Under the pieces are notes generated by a model. The model was not told the DNA's origin and searched no databases. It saw only the letters and a program-made list of their open reading frames with translations. The position numbers and the translations under genes were made by a program. Below, piece by piece: positions 1-9,110 of a stretch of DNA of 64,000 nt. How positions within the stretch are numbered: the first letter of the stretch is position 1; each line of letters begins with the position of its first letter. The DNA comes from an uncultured Pelagibacteraceae bacterium (GTDB lineage Bacteria > Pseudomonadota > Alphaproteobacteria > Pelagibacterales > Pelagibacteraceae): assembly GCA_902543245.1 (NCBI GenBank), contig CACBXQ010000005.1, positions 1 to 64,000 on the forward strand, written 5' to 3'.

Positions 1-497
1 CTTTCCTTTCAATACCTTGGATATTAGCAATGTTATTAATTGTATCTCTTCTTGGAACATCGATAGAGGTTTTAATACCTGCTCTTGGATTTTTTTATGG
101 AAAAGGAATTGTTAGAGTAGCAAGAGCTGCAACTCATGATGTTATTGCTAAAGACTTTATTGTTTCAGCAAGAGCAAGAGGTCATTCAAATATGTCTATA
201 ATTTGGAATGAAATACTTCCTAACGTTAGAGATGCTATTTTAGTAGAAGGTGCCATGAGATGGTCGTGGATGTTACTTGGTTTTAGTTCTTTATCTTTTT
301 TAGGGTTTGGTGTTAGTCCACCTACTCCTGATTGGGGGTTAATGATATCAAATGCTAGAGGATTAATGTCCTTTGCTTATTGGGCAGTAATTGCACCTAT
401 AGTTGGATTAAGCACTTTAATTATTGGAATTAATTTAACAGCTGATGCATTTGCTAAAGCACTTGGAATTGATAGATCCACAAAGGCTCCAGTTTAA
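1..497 (+). CDS. Peptide/nickel-type ABC transporter permease (DppC/OppC-like), 5' end cut by window
   Basis: This is the C-terminal part of an inner-membrane permease of the DppC/OppC family, which would carry oligopeptides or similar solutes. The reading frame is open to the left edge, so the ATG at 30 is internal and the true start lies outside the window. The visible piece holds several hydrophobic helices. The cytoplasmic EAA-type coupling loop is seen around the residues ARARGHSNMSIIWNEILPN, where the ATPase docks. The stop codon shares its last base with the ATG of the downstream ATPase gene (TAATG), so the two are translationally coupled. Family assignment is good; the substrate is not determinable. 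Confidence 0.85.
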   Translation, partial: FLSIPWILAMLLIVSLLGTSIEVLIPALGFFYGKGIVRVARAATHDVIAKDFIVSARARGHSNMSIIWNEILPNVRDAILVEGAMRWSWMLLGFSSLSFLGFGVSPPTPDWGLMISNARGLMSFAYWAVIAPIVGLSTLIIGINLTADAFAKALGIDRSTKAPV

Positions 498-2512
498 TGG
501 AAAATGTAGTTCAAAAAATTAACAACTTATCTATTGGTTTTAGAAGTCAAAAAGGTGAGGAAATATCTATATTAAAAAACATAACTACAGAAATTAAAAG
601 AGGTGAAACTGTAGGAATTGTAGGAGAATCTGGGTCAGGGAAAAGTACATTAGCACTAGCAATGATGGGCTATATAAAGCATGGTCTTTTTACAACTAGC
701 GGTGAATGCACGTTTAATTCAAATGATTTACTTAAAATGGATGGAAGGGCCTTAGAAAAAATAAGAGGTCGTAAAATTGCAATGATACCTCAAAATGCAG
801 GTCAAGCATTAACACCTAATTTAAAAATTGGTTATCAAATTGATGAAGCTTTAAGATTACATACAGATTTAAATAAAATTGATAGAGATAAAAAAATATC
901 AGAATTATTGAACAAGGTAAGACTTCCCTCACCAGAAACGATGGCTTTGAGATACCCTCATGAATTATCAGGAGGACAGCAACAACGTGTTGCTGTTGCA
1001 ATGGCACTCGCAGGTACACCTGAATTACTTTTATTGGATGAGCCAACAACAGGCTTGGATGTTACTACTCAAGCACATGTATTAGAATTATTAAAATTTA
1101 TCGCAAAAGATACTGGCACATCAATGGTATATGTAAGTCATGATCTTGGTGCTATTGCGCAAGTTAGTGACAGAATTATTGTAATGTATGCAGGTGAGAT
1201 AGTCTTAGATGGTCCGGTTAGAAGTGTATTAAAAAATCCAATACATCCTTATACTTTTGGATTATTAAAATCGATACCGAAACTTTCATTAGCTGGTCTT
1301 CCACATTCAATGCCTGGAAGTCAACCACAACCAGGTACTGTAAAAAAAGGGTGCAGTTTTTTTGATAGATGTAGTCTTTCAGAAGAAAAATGTAAGTTAA
1401 ATTCTCCTCAACTTGAATACATAGAGGAACTCAAAACTAGTGTTAGATGCTTTAAGCATAAAGAACTGATAGAAACAAAAAATAAAGAAAACGTAATTAC
1501 TAGAAATGATAAAAAAGTTCAAATTAATGAAATTTTAAATTTAACAGATGTATCTATTAGTTATGCTAAACAAAAATTACTGGATCAAATCTTAAACAGA
1601 TTTACAGATGATAATCCAACAGTAAAAGGTATTAATGTAGATATCAACAAAGGTGAAACGATTGCACTAGTTGGAGAGTCTGGAAGTGGTAAATCTACAA
1701 TTCTTAAATCAATTGCTGGATTACTAAAAACAAAAGATGGTAATATAAAATTTGGTAAAGAGAAAATATTACAACCAGATGTTAAACATAGAAACCCAAA
1801 TGATTTAAGAGCTATTCAATTAATTTTTCAAAATCCTGATGAGTCCCTAAATCCTAACCATACTGTAGAACAAATTATTGCTCAGCCACTTAGATTATAT
1901 TTTGGTATGTCTGGTGATGAACTTAAAAAAAATATTATAGATATTTTAGAAAAAGTACGACTAGGTGAATTTTATATGACTAGATACCCAAGACAATTAT
2001 CAGGTGGAGAAAAACAAAGAGTTGCTGTAGCAAGAGCTTTTGCAGCAAAACCAGATATTATTTTATGTGATGAAGTAACATCAGCGTTAGATGTTTCTGT
2101 TCAAGCTGCAGTACTTAATTTATTGCAACAATTAAAAGACGATTTTGGAACCACATATATTTTTGTTTCTCATGATCTAGCAGTAGTAAGAGCAATCAGT
2201 GATAGGGTAGCAGTTTTATATCAAGGAAGATTATGTGAAATAGGCCCATCTAAAAATGTATACCAAACACCATCACACCCTTACACAGAAGTTTTACTTG
2301 GAGCTGTTTTAGAGCCAGATCCAGACATTAAACCAAAATTAGTAGCAGAGGATATTGTAGAAGATAGACCTCCAGAAAAAGGTTGTAGCTTTCAAGGTCG
2401 ATGTCCAAAAATCATTGGTGATATATGTAAGAATGAGACTCCGCCTTGGATAGAAGCTGATAACGGTAATTTAATAAGATGTCATTTATCTTTAGAACAA
2501 TTGAGAAAATAA
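497..2512 (+). CDS. Fused double ATP-binding subunit of a peptide-type ABC transporter (DppD-DppF-like)
   Basis: A 671-residue protein with two complete ABC ATPase halves in one chain. The first has Walker A GESGSGKST at residues 43-51 and an LSGGQ signature near 156. The second has Walker A GESGSGKST near 393 and LSGGE near 501. Each half ends in the cysteine-containing oligopeptide/dipeptide C-terminal segment (for example CSFFDRC and CSFQGRC) typical of DppD and DppF. These are usually two separate proteins of about 330 residues, so this is a natural fusion giving both ATPases of the heterodimer. It overlaps the upstream permease by one base and probably ends the operon; the next gene is convergent. 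Confidence 0.9.
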   Translation: MENVVQKINNLSIGFRSQKGEEISILKNITTEIKRGETVGIVGESGSGKSTLALAMMGYIKHGLFTTSGECTFNSNDLLKMDGRALEKIRGRKIAMIPQNAGQALTPNLKIGYQIDEALRLHTDLNKIDRDKKISELLNKVRLPSPETMALRYPHELSGGQQQRVAVAMALAGTPELLLLDEPTTGLDVTTQAHVLELLKFIAKDTGTSMVYVSHDLGAIAQVSDRIIVMYAGEIVLDGPVRSVLKNPIHPYTFGLLKSIPKLSLAGLPHSMPGSQPQPGTVKKGCSFFDRCSLSEEKCKLNSPQLEYIEELKTSVRCFKHKELIETKNKENVITRNDKKVQINEILNLTDVSISYAKQKLLDQILNRFTDDNPTVKGINVDINKGETIALVGESGSGKSTILKSIAGLLKTKDGNIKFGKEKILQPDVKHRNPNDLRAIQLIFQNPDESLNPNHTVEQIIAQPLRLYFGMSGDELKKNIIDILEKVRLGEFYMTRYPRQLSGGEKQRVAVARAFAAKPDIILCDEVTSALDVSVQAAVLNLLQQLKDDFGTTYIFVSHDLAVVRAISDRVAVLYQGRLCEIGPSKNVYQTPSHPYTEVLLGAVLEPDPDIKPKLVAEDIVEDRPPEKGCSFQGRCPKIIGDICKNETPPWIEADNGNLIRCHLSLEQLRK

Positions 2513-2525
2513 AGTCTAAATTTTA

Positions 2526-4970
2526 TTATATATTTTTAAAATTACTTTTGTTTAAAGGTTTATCTAATATCTGAGCCTGGTGTAATTTTTTTTCGATCTC
2601 AATATAAAAATCTTTATTACTATTATTACCGTTAAGGAATTTTGTTTTCACATAACCAAATGCTAGATTTTTACCATAATTGAACGAATAGTTACCAGAT
2701 GTTGTTCTTCCAACAATTTCTTTATCTAAATAAATTGGCTCATCGTGTAATAATAATGGTTCACCTGGTTTTGAATTATTCAGATTAAGCATAATCATTT
2801 TTTTTGAAACGGATTTTTCTTTTAATTTTAATAATGCGTCCTTTCCAATAAAATCAATATTTTTTTTATAGCTGATTGCAAAATCTAATCCTGCTTCTAA
2901 TTGATTTTCTTCAGGTGAAATATCATGACCCCAATGTAAAAAACCACTTTCCATCCTCATAATGTCCATGGCGTGTGCACCACAAAGTGATAAATTGTGA
3001 TTTTTTCCCTCAAGAACAATTGCTTCAAATAATTCCTTTGCAGAATTTTTTTCTACATAAAGTTCATAGCCTAGCTCACCCACATAAGATAATCTTTGAG
3101 CCCAAACATCCATATCTTTAATTTTTATTTGTTTAGCAGTGCTAAACTTAAAATTTTCATTAGATAAGTTTTCATTACTTATTTTTGATAACAAGTCTCT
3201 ACTCTTTGGACCAAATAACCCTAGACAACAAAAGTCATCTGTAACATCAATAAATTTAACTTCTTTAGATAAATGTTTTAAGATGTGAAATTTATCACGT
3301 TCTCTAGTTGCGGCTGAACTGATTATTCTAAAATAATCATTAGCAATACAAACCACTGTAAGATCAGCTTCTATACCACCATCTTCGTTAAGCATTTGTG
3401 TATATGTGGATTTGCCAGGTATATTTTTTATATTTGCTGTACAAATTTTTTGAAGTTCATCAAAAGTTTGATCACCTTTTAAATCAAACTTTGCAAAAGG
3501 ACTTAATTCAAACAATCCAACATTTTTTCTAGTATTTTTTGTTTCATATTCAGCCGATGGATACCAATTTTGGTACTTGTAGCTATATTTGTATTCAGGT
3601 TTATCACCATTTAACGCATACCACATAGGTCTTTCATAACCTCCTGCTACACCAAAACATGCACCAGCTTTTTTTAACTCATCATGATAAGGTGTTATCT
3701 TTTGATTTCTTGAAGTCTTATGTTGTTTATAAGGCCAATGCATTCCATAAAGGTCACCTAATGTTTCGGTAATTCTTTCTTTTATAAAGTCTAAGTTTGA
3801 ATGAAAATTTTGAAATCTTTTAATATCATAAATAAATAAATCTTCATTTATGTGTCCGTTTATCATCCACTCTGCTGTAACTTTTCCAACTCCTCCTCCA
3901 CTACCAATTCCAATACTATTTAAGCCACAACACGCAAAAAGGTTTTTAAACCCAGGTACTTCTCCCAATAAACTATTAGTGTCAGGTGTAAAAGACTCAG
4001 GTCCTGAAAAAAATTTTCTAATTCCTGCAGTTTCTAAAACTGGAAATCTATCTATTGCTGACTTAAGATATGGTTCAAAATGCTCAAAGTTTTCGGGTAA
4101 TTCACCAAAGGAAAAATCCTCAGGAACTAAATTTGTTTTCTCAAATGCAGGAATTGATTTTCCTTCAAATATACCAACTAATATTTTACCAGCATCCTCT
4201 TTAATATAAGTCCTATTATCAAAATCTCTTATTACCGGTAAAGTTTTTGAAAGATTGTCTATAGGTTCAGTAATAATATAAAAATGTTCTGCAGGATACA
4301 AAGGTATACTCGCGCCAATTTTTTCACCTATTTGTCTAGACCACATACCTGATGCTAGAACAACATATTCACAATCAATATCAGTTCCGTTTACTCTTAC
4401 TCCTGCAATTCTTCCATTTTTTACCAAAATTTTCTCAACAGGAGATTTTTCAAATATTTTAGCTCCTTCTAATTTTGCAGCTTTAGCTAGCATGTGGGTC
4501 ACACCAGATGGATCTGCTGCGCCATCTCCTGGCATAAAAATTCCACCTATAACATTTTCTACATTTACAATTGGAAATTTTTCTTTAACGCTTTCTTTAT
4601 CAAAAATTTTTACATCAACATCATAGAGTTGAGCAGTAGTTGCTTGTCTCTTTAACTCTTCCCATCTTCCTTGGTTTTCAGCAATTGAAAGTGCACCATT
4701 CAATCTAAGTCCTGCTGAATGATCAACTTTTTTTTCTAATTCCTTGTAAAGATCTAAAGTATATTTTCTAATTTTAGTTATTCCTGCAGATGGTCCTAAT
4801 TGGCTTACAAGGCCTGCGGCGTGCCAAGTTGTTCCTGATGTAAGCTGATCTCTCTCTAAAAGAATAGTATCTTTCCAACCAAATTTTGCTAAGTGATATG
4901 CAACAGAACATCCAATTACCCCTCCTCCAATTACAACAACCTTGCAACTGTTAGGTAATTTTTTGTTCAT
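2526..4970 (-). CDS. Dimethylglycine/sarcosine dehydrogenase-like flavoprotein with GcvT domain
   Basis: This 814-residue protein has an N-terminal DAO-type FAD domain with GGGVIG at residues 15-20. The SGTTWHAAG segment places His50 where DMGDH-family enzymes attach FAD covalently. A central FAO_M region follows, and the second half is a GcvT-type folate-binding domain ending in a GCV_T_C barrel. Family knowledge: such enzymes oxidatively demethylate dimethylglycine or sarcosine and pass the one-carbon unit to tetrahydrofolate. The ATG overlaps the stop of the upstream SET-domain gene by one base, so it is the distal gene of a minus-strand operon with alanine dehydrogenase and an aminotransferase. 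The substrate (dimethylglycine, sarcosine or another N-methyl amine) cannot be fixed from sequence. Confidence 0.85.
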   Translation of the reverse strand: MNKKLPNSCKVVVIGGGVIGCSVAYHLAKFGWKDTILLERDQLTSGTTWHAAGLVSQLGPSAGITKIRKYTLDLYKELEKKVDHSAGLRLNGALSIAENQGRWEELKRQATTAQLYDVDVKIFDKESVKEKFPIVNVENVIGGIFMPGDGAADPSGVTHMLAKAAKLEGAKIFEKSPVEKILVKNGRIAGVRVNGTDIDCEYVVLASGMWSRQIGEKIGASIPLYPAEHFYIITEPIDNLSKTLPVIRDFDNRTYIKEDAGKILVGIFEGKSIPAFEKTNLVPEDFSFGELPENFEHFEPYLKSAIDRFPVLETAGIRKFFSGPESFTPDTNSLLGEVPGFKNLFACCGLNSIGIGSGGGVGKVTAEWMINGHINEDLFIYDIKRFQNFHSNLDFIKERITETLGDLYGMHWPYKQHKTSRNQKITPYHDELKKAGACFGVAGGYERPMWYALNGDKPEYKYSYKYQNWYPSAEYETKNTRKNVGLFELSPFAKFDLKGDQTFDELQKICTANIKNIPGKSTYTQMLNEDGGIEADLTVVCIANDYFRIISSAATRERDKFHILKHLSKEVKFIDVTDDFCCLGLFGPKSRDLLSKISNENLSNENFKFSTAKQIKIKDMDVWAQRLSYVGELGYELYVEKNSAKELFEAIVLEGKNHNLSLCGAHAMDIMRMESGFLHWGHDISPEENQLEAGLDFAISYKKNIDFIGKDALLKLKEKSVSKKMIMLNLNNSKPGEPLLLHDEPIYLDKEIVGRTTSGNYSFNYGKNLAFGYVKTKFLNGNNSNKDFYIEIEKKLHQAQILDKPLNKSNFKNI

Positions 4971-5401
4971 TAAATCATTTGAATTCCTACGCCTGTCTTT
5001 GGATAGGTATATAAATTGTAATTAGCAGCTAGTTCTTCGCCAGCTTTAATTTTTCTAATAGTTACCATATACATAAATCTTGCATAGGTCGTTGGATACA
5101 TATCTTCTTTTGAACCTTCTATGTTTACAACCTCACTTTTGTCATCTGGCATTGGAGCTGGATCACCAAATTTTAATGTTGGAAGTTTGTTGGTAATCAT
5201 TCTTCTAACATTTGGTGTATCTGAGTGATTATAAAATCCACCTAGTGGAGTTCTTAAGTAATTATTTTCAAATCTCTCATCCAAAATATGTGTCAGTCCG
5301 ATGAAAGTATTTTCTGGTATATCCTGTGTTGCGTAAAGTCCTAATCCTTCAATTGGAGATCTTTTGATTGTCACCCCGTCTGGCAATGGTCTGTAACTCA
5401 T
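4970..5401 (-). CDS. Small stand-alone SET-domain protein
   Basis: A 143-residue protein that is essentially only a SET fold. It has an N-terminal GLGLYA segment (residues 19-24), the hallmark NHS motif at 58-60 followed by PN, and a late ELAANY segment ending near Tyr128. Together these form the AdoMet/lysine-binding knot of SET methyltransferases. Family knowledge: SET proteins methylate protein lysines; bacterial members are few and their targets mostly unknown. There is no pre- or post-SET cysteine cluster. It lies between dimethylglycine dehydrogenase (1-base overlap) and alanine dehydrogenase (15-base gap), so it is co-transcribed with amine catabolism genes. The target is unknown. Confidence 0.8.
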   Translation of the reverse strand: MSYRPLPDGVTIKRSPIEGLGLYATQDIPENTFIGLTHILDERFENNYLRTPLGGFYNHSDTPNVRRMITNKLPTLKFGDPAPMPDDKSEVVNIEGSKEDMYPTTYARFMYMVTIRKIKAGEELAANYNLYTYPKTGVGIQMI

Positions 5402-5416
5402 AAATTAAGTTCTGCT

Positions 5417-6532
5417 TTAATTAATTATTTCTTCTGGAGAAACATAACTGTGGCCAAATACATTTGCAACTGCTTTATATGTAACACTTCCTTTATGAAC
5501 ATTGAGGCCGGCGAGGAAGTGTGGATCATCTCTTAATGCTTTTATATAGCCATCTTTTGCAAGTTTTGAGAGAAAAGGAAGTGTAGCTTTGTTTAACGCT
5601 AGAGTTGATGTTCTTGGAACTCCTCCTGGCATATTTGCTACACAATAATGAACGACATCATCTACTATATATGTTGGTTCAGCATGCGTAGTAGGTTTGC
5701 TAGTTTCAACACATCCACCTTGATCTATGGCAACATCAACAATTACTGATCCTCTTTTCATTTTTTTTAACATGTCTTTAGTAACTAACTTTGGAGCTTC
5801 TGCTCCAGGAATTAAAACTCCACCAACTAATAAGTCACAATCAGAAATTAATTTTTCTAAATCTGTTTTATCACTATGTTCTGGAATAATTTTATCTCCA
5901 AACATTTCGCTTAATTGTTTAAGTCTTGCTTCAGATTTATCCACAATATGAACTTTTGCTTTCATACCGGTTGCAATAATGGCTGCATTTTCACCAACAA
6001 CACCTCCACCTAATATAACAACATTTCCAGGTTCAACTCCTGGAGCACCTCCTAGTAACAGACCTCTACCTTTCTGGTTTTTTTCTAAACAATGAGCGCC
6101 TGCTTGTACTGACATTCTTCCTGCAACAGCACTCATTGGTGCAAGCAATGGAAGTCTTCCATTATTATCTGTAACTGTTTCATAAGCTATACATACTGAT
6201 TTAGTATTTATTAAACCTTGTGTTAATTCTTTTGCTGCAGCGAGATGAAGATAAGTAAAGACAATCTGATTTTCTCTAATCATTTTAACTTCATTTGAAA
6301 GAGGTTCTTTTACTTTTACTATTATATCAGCATCATTAAAAATATCAGATGCACTATCTATTATTTTAGCACCTGCACTTTTATACTGGTCATTATAAAA
6401 ACCAGCTTCATAACCACCATTATTTTCAACTAAAACTTCATGTCCGTCTGATACTAAAACTTTGACACTCTCTGGTGTTAATCCTATTCTATTCTCTTGG
6501 GGTTTAATTTCTTTTGGGATACCAATTTTCAT
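5417..6532 (-). CDS. ald: Alanine dehydrogenase
   Basis: NAD-dependent alanine dehydrogenase, interconverting L-alanine with pyruvate and ammonium. The 371-residue length is standard. Residues Arg15, Lys75 and His96 fall where the pyruvate-binding and catalytic residues of the family lie (REIKPQEN-type N terminus, VKVKEP, YLHLAAA). The Rossmann glycine motif GGGVVGENAA is near residue 174. It sits 9 bases downstream of an omega-aminotransferase. If that enzyme uses pyruvate as amino acceptor, Ald regenerates pyruvate and releases ammonium, the arrangement known from taurine dissimilation. The identification is secure; the pathway role is inferred from context. Confidence 0.93.
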   Translation of the reverse strand: MKIGIPKEIKPQENRIGLTPESVKVLVSDGHEVLVENNGGYEAGFYNDQYKSAGAKIIDSASDIFNDADIIVKVKEPLSNEVKMIRENQIVFTYLHLAAAKELTQGLINTKSVCIAYETVTDNNGRLPLLAPMSAVAGRMSVQAGAHCLEKNQKGRGLLLGGAPGVEPGNVVILGGGVVGENAAIIATGMKAKVHIVDKSEARLKQLSEMFGDKIIPEHSDKTDLEKLISDCDLLVGGVLIPGAEAPKLVTKDMLKKMKRGSVIVDVAIDQGGCVETSKPTTHAEPTYIVDDVVHYCVANMPGGVPRTSTLALNKATLPFLSKLAKDGYIKALRDDPHFLAGLNVHKGSVTYKAVANVFGHSYVSPEEIIN

Positions 6533-6541
6533 ATATGAAAA

Positions 6542-7885
6542 TTAATTTTTTTTACTTTTGCTATAATTCGTAATTCCAGTTCTTAATTTTTCTATAATCT
6601 CATCAATATGTTTTTTCTCACATATAAACATCGGTGCAATTATTAATGCGTCTCCTGTAGCCTTAAAATTTACTCCAGCTTCATAACAATGTTTAAACGT
6701 TTCTAGGCCAGCTTTTCCAGGTCTTGTATCTTTTCTAATATCGATACCACCCATCATTCCATATCCTCTAATATTTTCTACAACATCAATATCTTTTAAT
6801 GAAAATAAACCCTCTTGAAAATAAGGCGCTAAATCTTTTGCTCTATTAAAGATATCTTCTTTTTCAAAAATATCCTGGACTGCTAATGCTGCTGCCACTG
6901 ATATTGGAATTCCTGAGTAAGTATAACCATGAAAAAGTTCGACAGCTCCCTTTGGAGAGGCATCTAATACTGTATCATAAATTTCTTCTTTGCATGCAAC
7001 TACTCCAAACGGAACTATTCCATTTGTGGTAGCTTTAGCCATAGTCATAATGTCTGGCGTTACACCAAACTCTTGAGCTCCAAAAGCAGAACCTGTTCTA
7101 CCCCAACCTGTTATTACTTCATCAAATATCAAAAGAATATTATGTTGATCACAAAGTTCTCTTAATCTTTGTAGGTAACCAACTGGAGGAACTAAAGTTC
7201 CAGTAGATCCAGCAATAGGTTCAACTATACATGCAGCAATATTTTCAGATCCAAAATTTGTACAAATTCTTTCAAGATCATTAGCAATTTCCATTCCTGT
7301 TTCAGGTTGACCTGAAATAAATTTGTGATCGTCTAAATGTGTGTGTCTCATATGTACTACACCGGGCATTAGCACACTTGCGTAAGTTTTGACATTATTT
7401 ATCATGCCTCCAACAGATGTAGCTCCAATATTCATTCCGTGATAAGCTCTTTCTCTTCCAACAAATCTAAATCTTTGGCCTTCTCCTCGAGCTTTATGAT
7501 ATGCAACACTTATTTTTATTGCAGTCTCAACTGCAGTTGAACCACATATCGTATAAAAAATTCTATTTAAATTTCCTGGAGTATGTTTAGCAATTCTTGT
7601 AGCTAACTCAAACGATCCACCAAAACCTTGTTGAAAAGGTTGAGCGTAATCTAAAGTTTTTAGCTGATTAGTAATTGCATCAATGATTTCTATTCTTCCA
7701 TGACCTAGAGGATTACAGAATAATCCAGAACTTGCATCAATTTGAGTTTGGCCTTCATGATTTTTTAAATAAACACCTTTGGCACTTGTTATTAATCTTG
7801 GTCTTTCTTTAAAGTCTCTATTCGAAGTAAACGGCATCCAATGCTCGTTTAGAGAATTTGGCATTGATGTTTTTTCTGAACTCAT
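6542..7885 (-). CDS. Class III omega-amino acid:pyruvate aminotransferase, probable taurine-pyruvate aminotransferase
   Basis: A PLP-dependent class III aminotransferase of 447 residues. Asp255 in the FDEV motif and Lys284 in the MAKATTNG segment match the pyridine-nitrogen and Schiff-base residues of the fold. The N terminus (HWMPFTSNRDF) resembles beta-alanine:pyruvate and related omega-aminotransferases. It is divergent from tauABC across a 202-base regulatory region and is followed by ald. The likely reaction is therefore taurine plus pyruvate to sulfoacetaldehyde plus alanine. Beta-alanine or another omega-amine remains possible. No sulfoacetaldehyde acetyltransferase is seen in the window. 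Confidence 0.8.
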   Translation of the reverse strand: MSSEKTSMPNSLNEHWMPFTSNRDFKERPRLITSAKGVYLKNHEGQTQIDASSGLFCNPLGHGRIEIIDAITNQLKTLDYAQPFQQGFGGSFELATRIAKHTPGNLNRIFYTICGSTAVETAIKISVAYHKARGEGQRFRFVGRERAYHGMNIGATSVGGMINNVKTYASVLMPGVVHMRHTHLDDHKFISGQPETGMEIANDLERICTNFGSENIAACIVEPIAGSTGTLVPPVGYLQRLRELCDQHNILLIFDEVITGWGRTGSAFGAQEFGVTPDIMTMAKATTNGIVPFGVVACKEEIYDTVLDASPKGAVELFHGYTYSGIPISVAAALAVQDIFEKEDIFNRAKDLAPYFQEGLFSLKDIDVVENIRGYGMMGGIDIRKDTRPGKAGLETFKHCYEAGVNFKATGDALIIAPMFICEKKHIDEIIEKLRTGITNYSKSKKN

Positions 7886-7918
7886 ATTTTTAAATGTTAA
7901 TTAAAGAGTAGTAGACTA

Positions 7919-7950
7919 AATTTATAATTTTAACTAGAAAATTATAAATT
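7919..7950. promoter_or_regulatory. Perfect 13-bp inverted repeat in the divergent aminotransferase/tauA control region
   Basis: The 13 bases at 7919-7931 are the exact reverse complement of 7938-7950, separated by the 6-base spacer aactag. It lies just upstream of the aminotransferase start and about 140 bases upstream of tauA. There is no T-run, so it looks more like an operator or cruciform than a terminator. The repeat is all A/T, so chance formation in this AT-rich DNA cannot be dismissed. Which regulator would bind is unknown, and no regulator gene is adjacent. Confidence 0.45.
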
Positions 7951-7970
7951 GATGAGTAAGACAAATCATC

Positions 7971-7985
7971 ACAACTGATAGTTGT
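7971..7985. promoter_or_regulatory. Short dyad acaact-gat-agttgt in the tauA upstream region
   Basis: A perfect 6-bp dyad with a 3-base centre lies in the middle of the 202-base divergent region. Its mixed base content makes it less likely to be a composition artefact than the neighbouring A/T palindrome. It is a candidate operator for co-regulation of the aminotransferase and taurine transport genes. Function is inferred from position only. Confidence 0.35.
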
Positions 7986-8087
7986 ATTTAAAAATTAATC
8001 ATATCCGTTATGAGCTTTTCATCATTTACATAACAATAAATTTGAACTTAAATAAGATCAATTAAATTTAATTAACAAGGGGAATAA

Positions 8088-9029
8088 ATGAAAAAAACGT
8101 TGAGATTCATTCTTGGATTACTTGTTGCTTTTAACTTAAGTATGTCAGTTGCTAATGCTGCTGCAAACGAAGTTAGAGTTGCGTATTTCTTAGAATGGCC
8201 AAGTCCAAACCTAGAGGACATGCAAAAGAAAAATTTTGAAAAAGCTCTTGGTGTTCCTGTAAAATGGACAAACTTTACAAATGGTGGAGCAATGACTGAT
8301 GCAATGCTTGCAGGAGATATTGATATATCTTATTCACAAGGTCTAGTTCCATTTATCAATGCTGTTAAATCAAAAGCACCTATTAAATTAGTTGATATTG
8401 CTATGGAATACGGAATGGGAGGAACTACTTGTGTTACTTCAAATGCATCTGGAATTACAAAAGCAAATGCTACTGAATTAGAAGGTAAAAAAGTTGCAGT
8501 TCCATTAGGAACTATGGCTGAGTATGTTTTTGATGAAAGTATGAAAGTGGTAGGAGCTGATAGAAGTAAAATGGATGTAATTCAAATGGATCCTGAAGAA
8601 GGTGCTAATGCATTAGTAAGTGGTGATGTTGTAATGGCATGTTTATTTGGTGGTAATTCTATTAAATCAGCTGTTGCAGTTGGATCAAGACTTTTAACTG
8701 TTCAAGAAGCAAGAGATGCAGGTATCTTAGGAATAGATATTACATCTGTAACAGATAAATTTATGAAAGAAAATCCAGGTATGCTTAGAACTTTCGTAGA
8801 AGTAACTCATGAAGCTAACGCGAGATATAGAGCGGGAAAAAGCGATATGAATTCTATGTCAAAAGCTTCTGAAATGGCAGTTGCAGATATGAAAGAAACT
8901 TTAAGTGGATTTAAATTTCTAACACCTGCTGAAACGAAAGCATCTATGGAGAGTGGAAACCTAGACGGATTCCTAAAAGGAATGGGTACACCTAGTGGTT
9001 CAGTAGATACTAGTTTTTTACCTCTATAA
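8088..9029 (+). CDS. tauA: Taurine ABC transporter periplasmic binding protein
   Basis: A 313-residue solute-binding protein with a clear signal peptide (MKKTLRFILGLLVAFNL..., cleavage after the ANAA region near residue 24). The mature part resembles the TauA/SsuA/NMT1 periplasmic family: an EVRVAYF start, ligand-loop residues, and LDGFLKGMG near the C terminus. It captures taurine or a similar sulfonate for TauBC. The start is supported by a strong AAGGGG Shine-Dalgarno at 8077-8082. It is followed by a strong terminator and then tauB, so it is probably expressed above the membrane components. Taurine specificity is inferred from the adjacent aminotransferase and alanine dehydrogenase. Confidence 0.88.
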   Translation: MKKTLRFILGLLVAFNLSMSVANAAANEVRVAYFLEWPSPNLEDMQKKNFEKALGVPVKWTNFTNGGAMTDAMLAGDIDISYSQGLVPFINAVKSKAPIKLVDIAMEYGMGGTTCVTSNASGITKANATELEGKKVAVPLGTMAEYVFDESMKVVGADRSKMDVIQMDPEEGANALVSGDVVMACLFGGNSIKSAVAVGSRLLTVQEARDAGILGIDITSVTDKFMKENPGMLRTFVEVTHEANARYRAGKSDMNSMSKASEMAVADMKETLSGFKFLTPAETKASMESGNLDGFLKGMGTPSGSVDTSFLPL

Positions 9030-9047
9030 TTTAGGTATTAAAAATAT

Positions 9048-9087
9048 AAATAGGCGCCAATTTTTAAATTGGTGCCTATTTTTTTAT
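9048..9087 (+). terminator. Rho-independent terminator between tauA and tauB
   Basis: A 16-bp stem (9048-9063 with 9066-9081) built around taggcgcc/ggtgccta, with one G-T wobble and a very short loop, runs into a T-tract. It lies 19 bases after the tauA stop and 24 bases before tauB. It would stop most transcripts after tauA and let a minority read into tauBC. Confidence 0.9.
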
Positions 9088-9110
9088 AAATTATCTTATA
9101 TAATTTTTGT

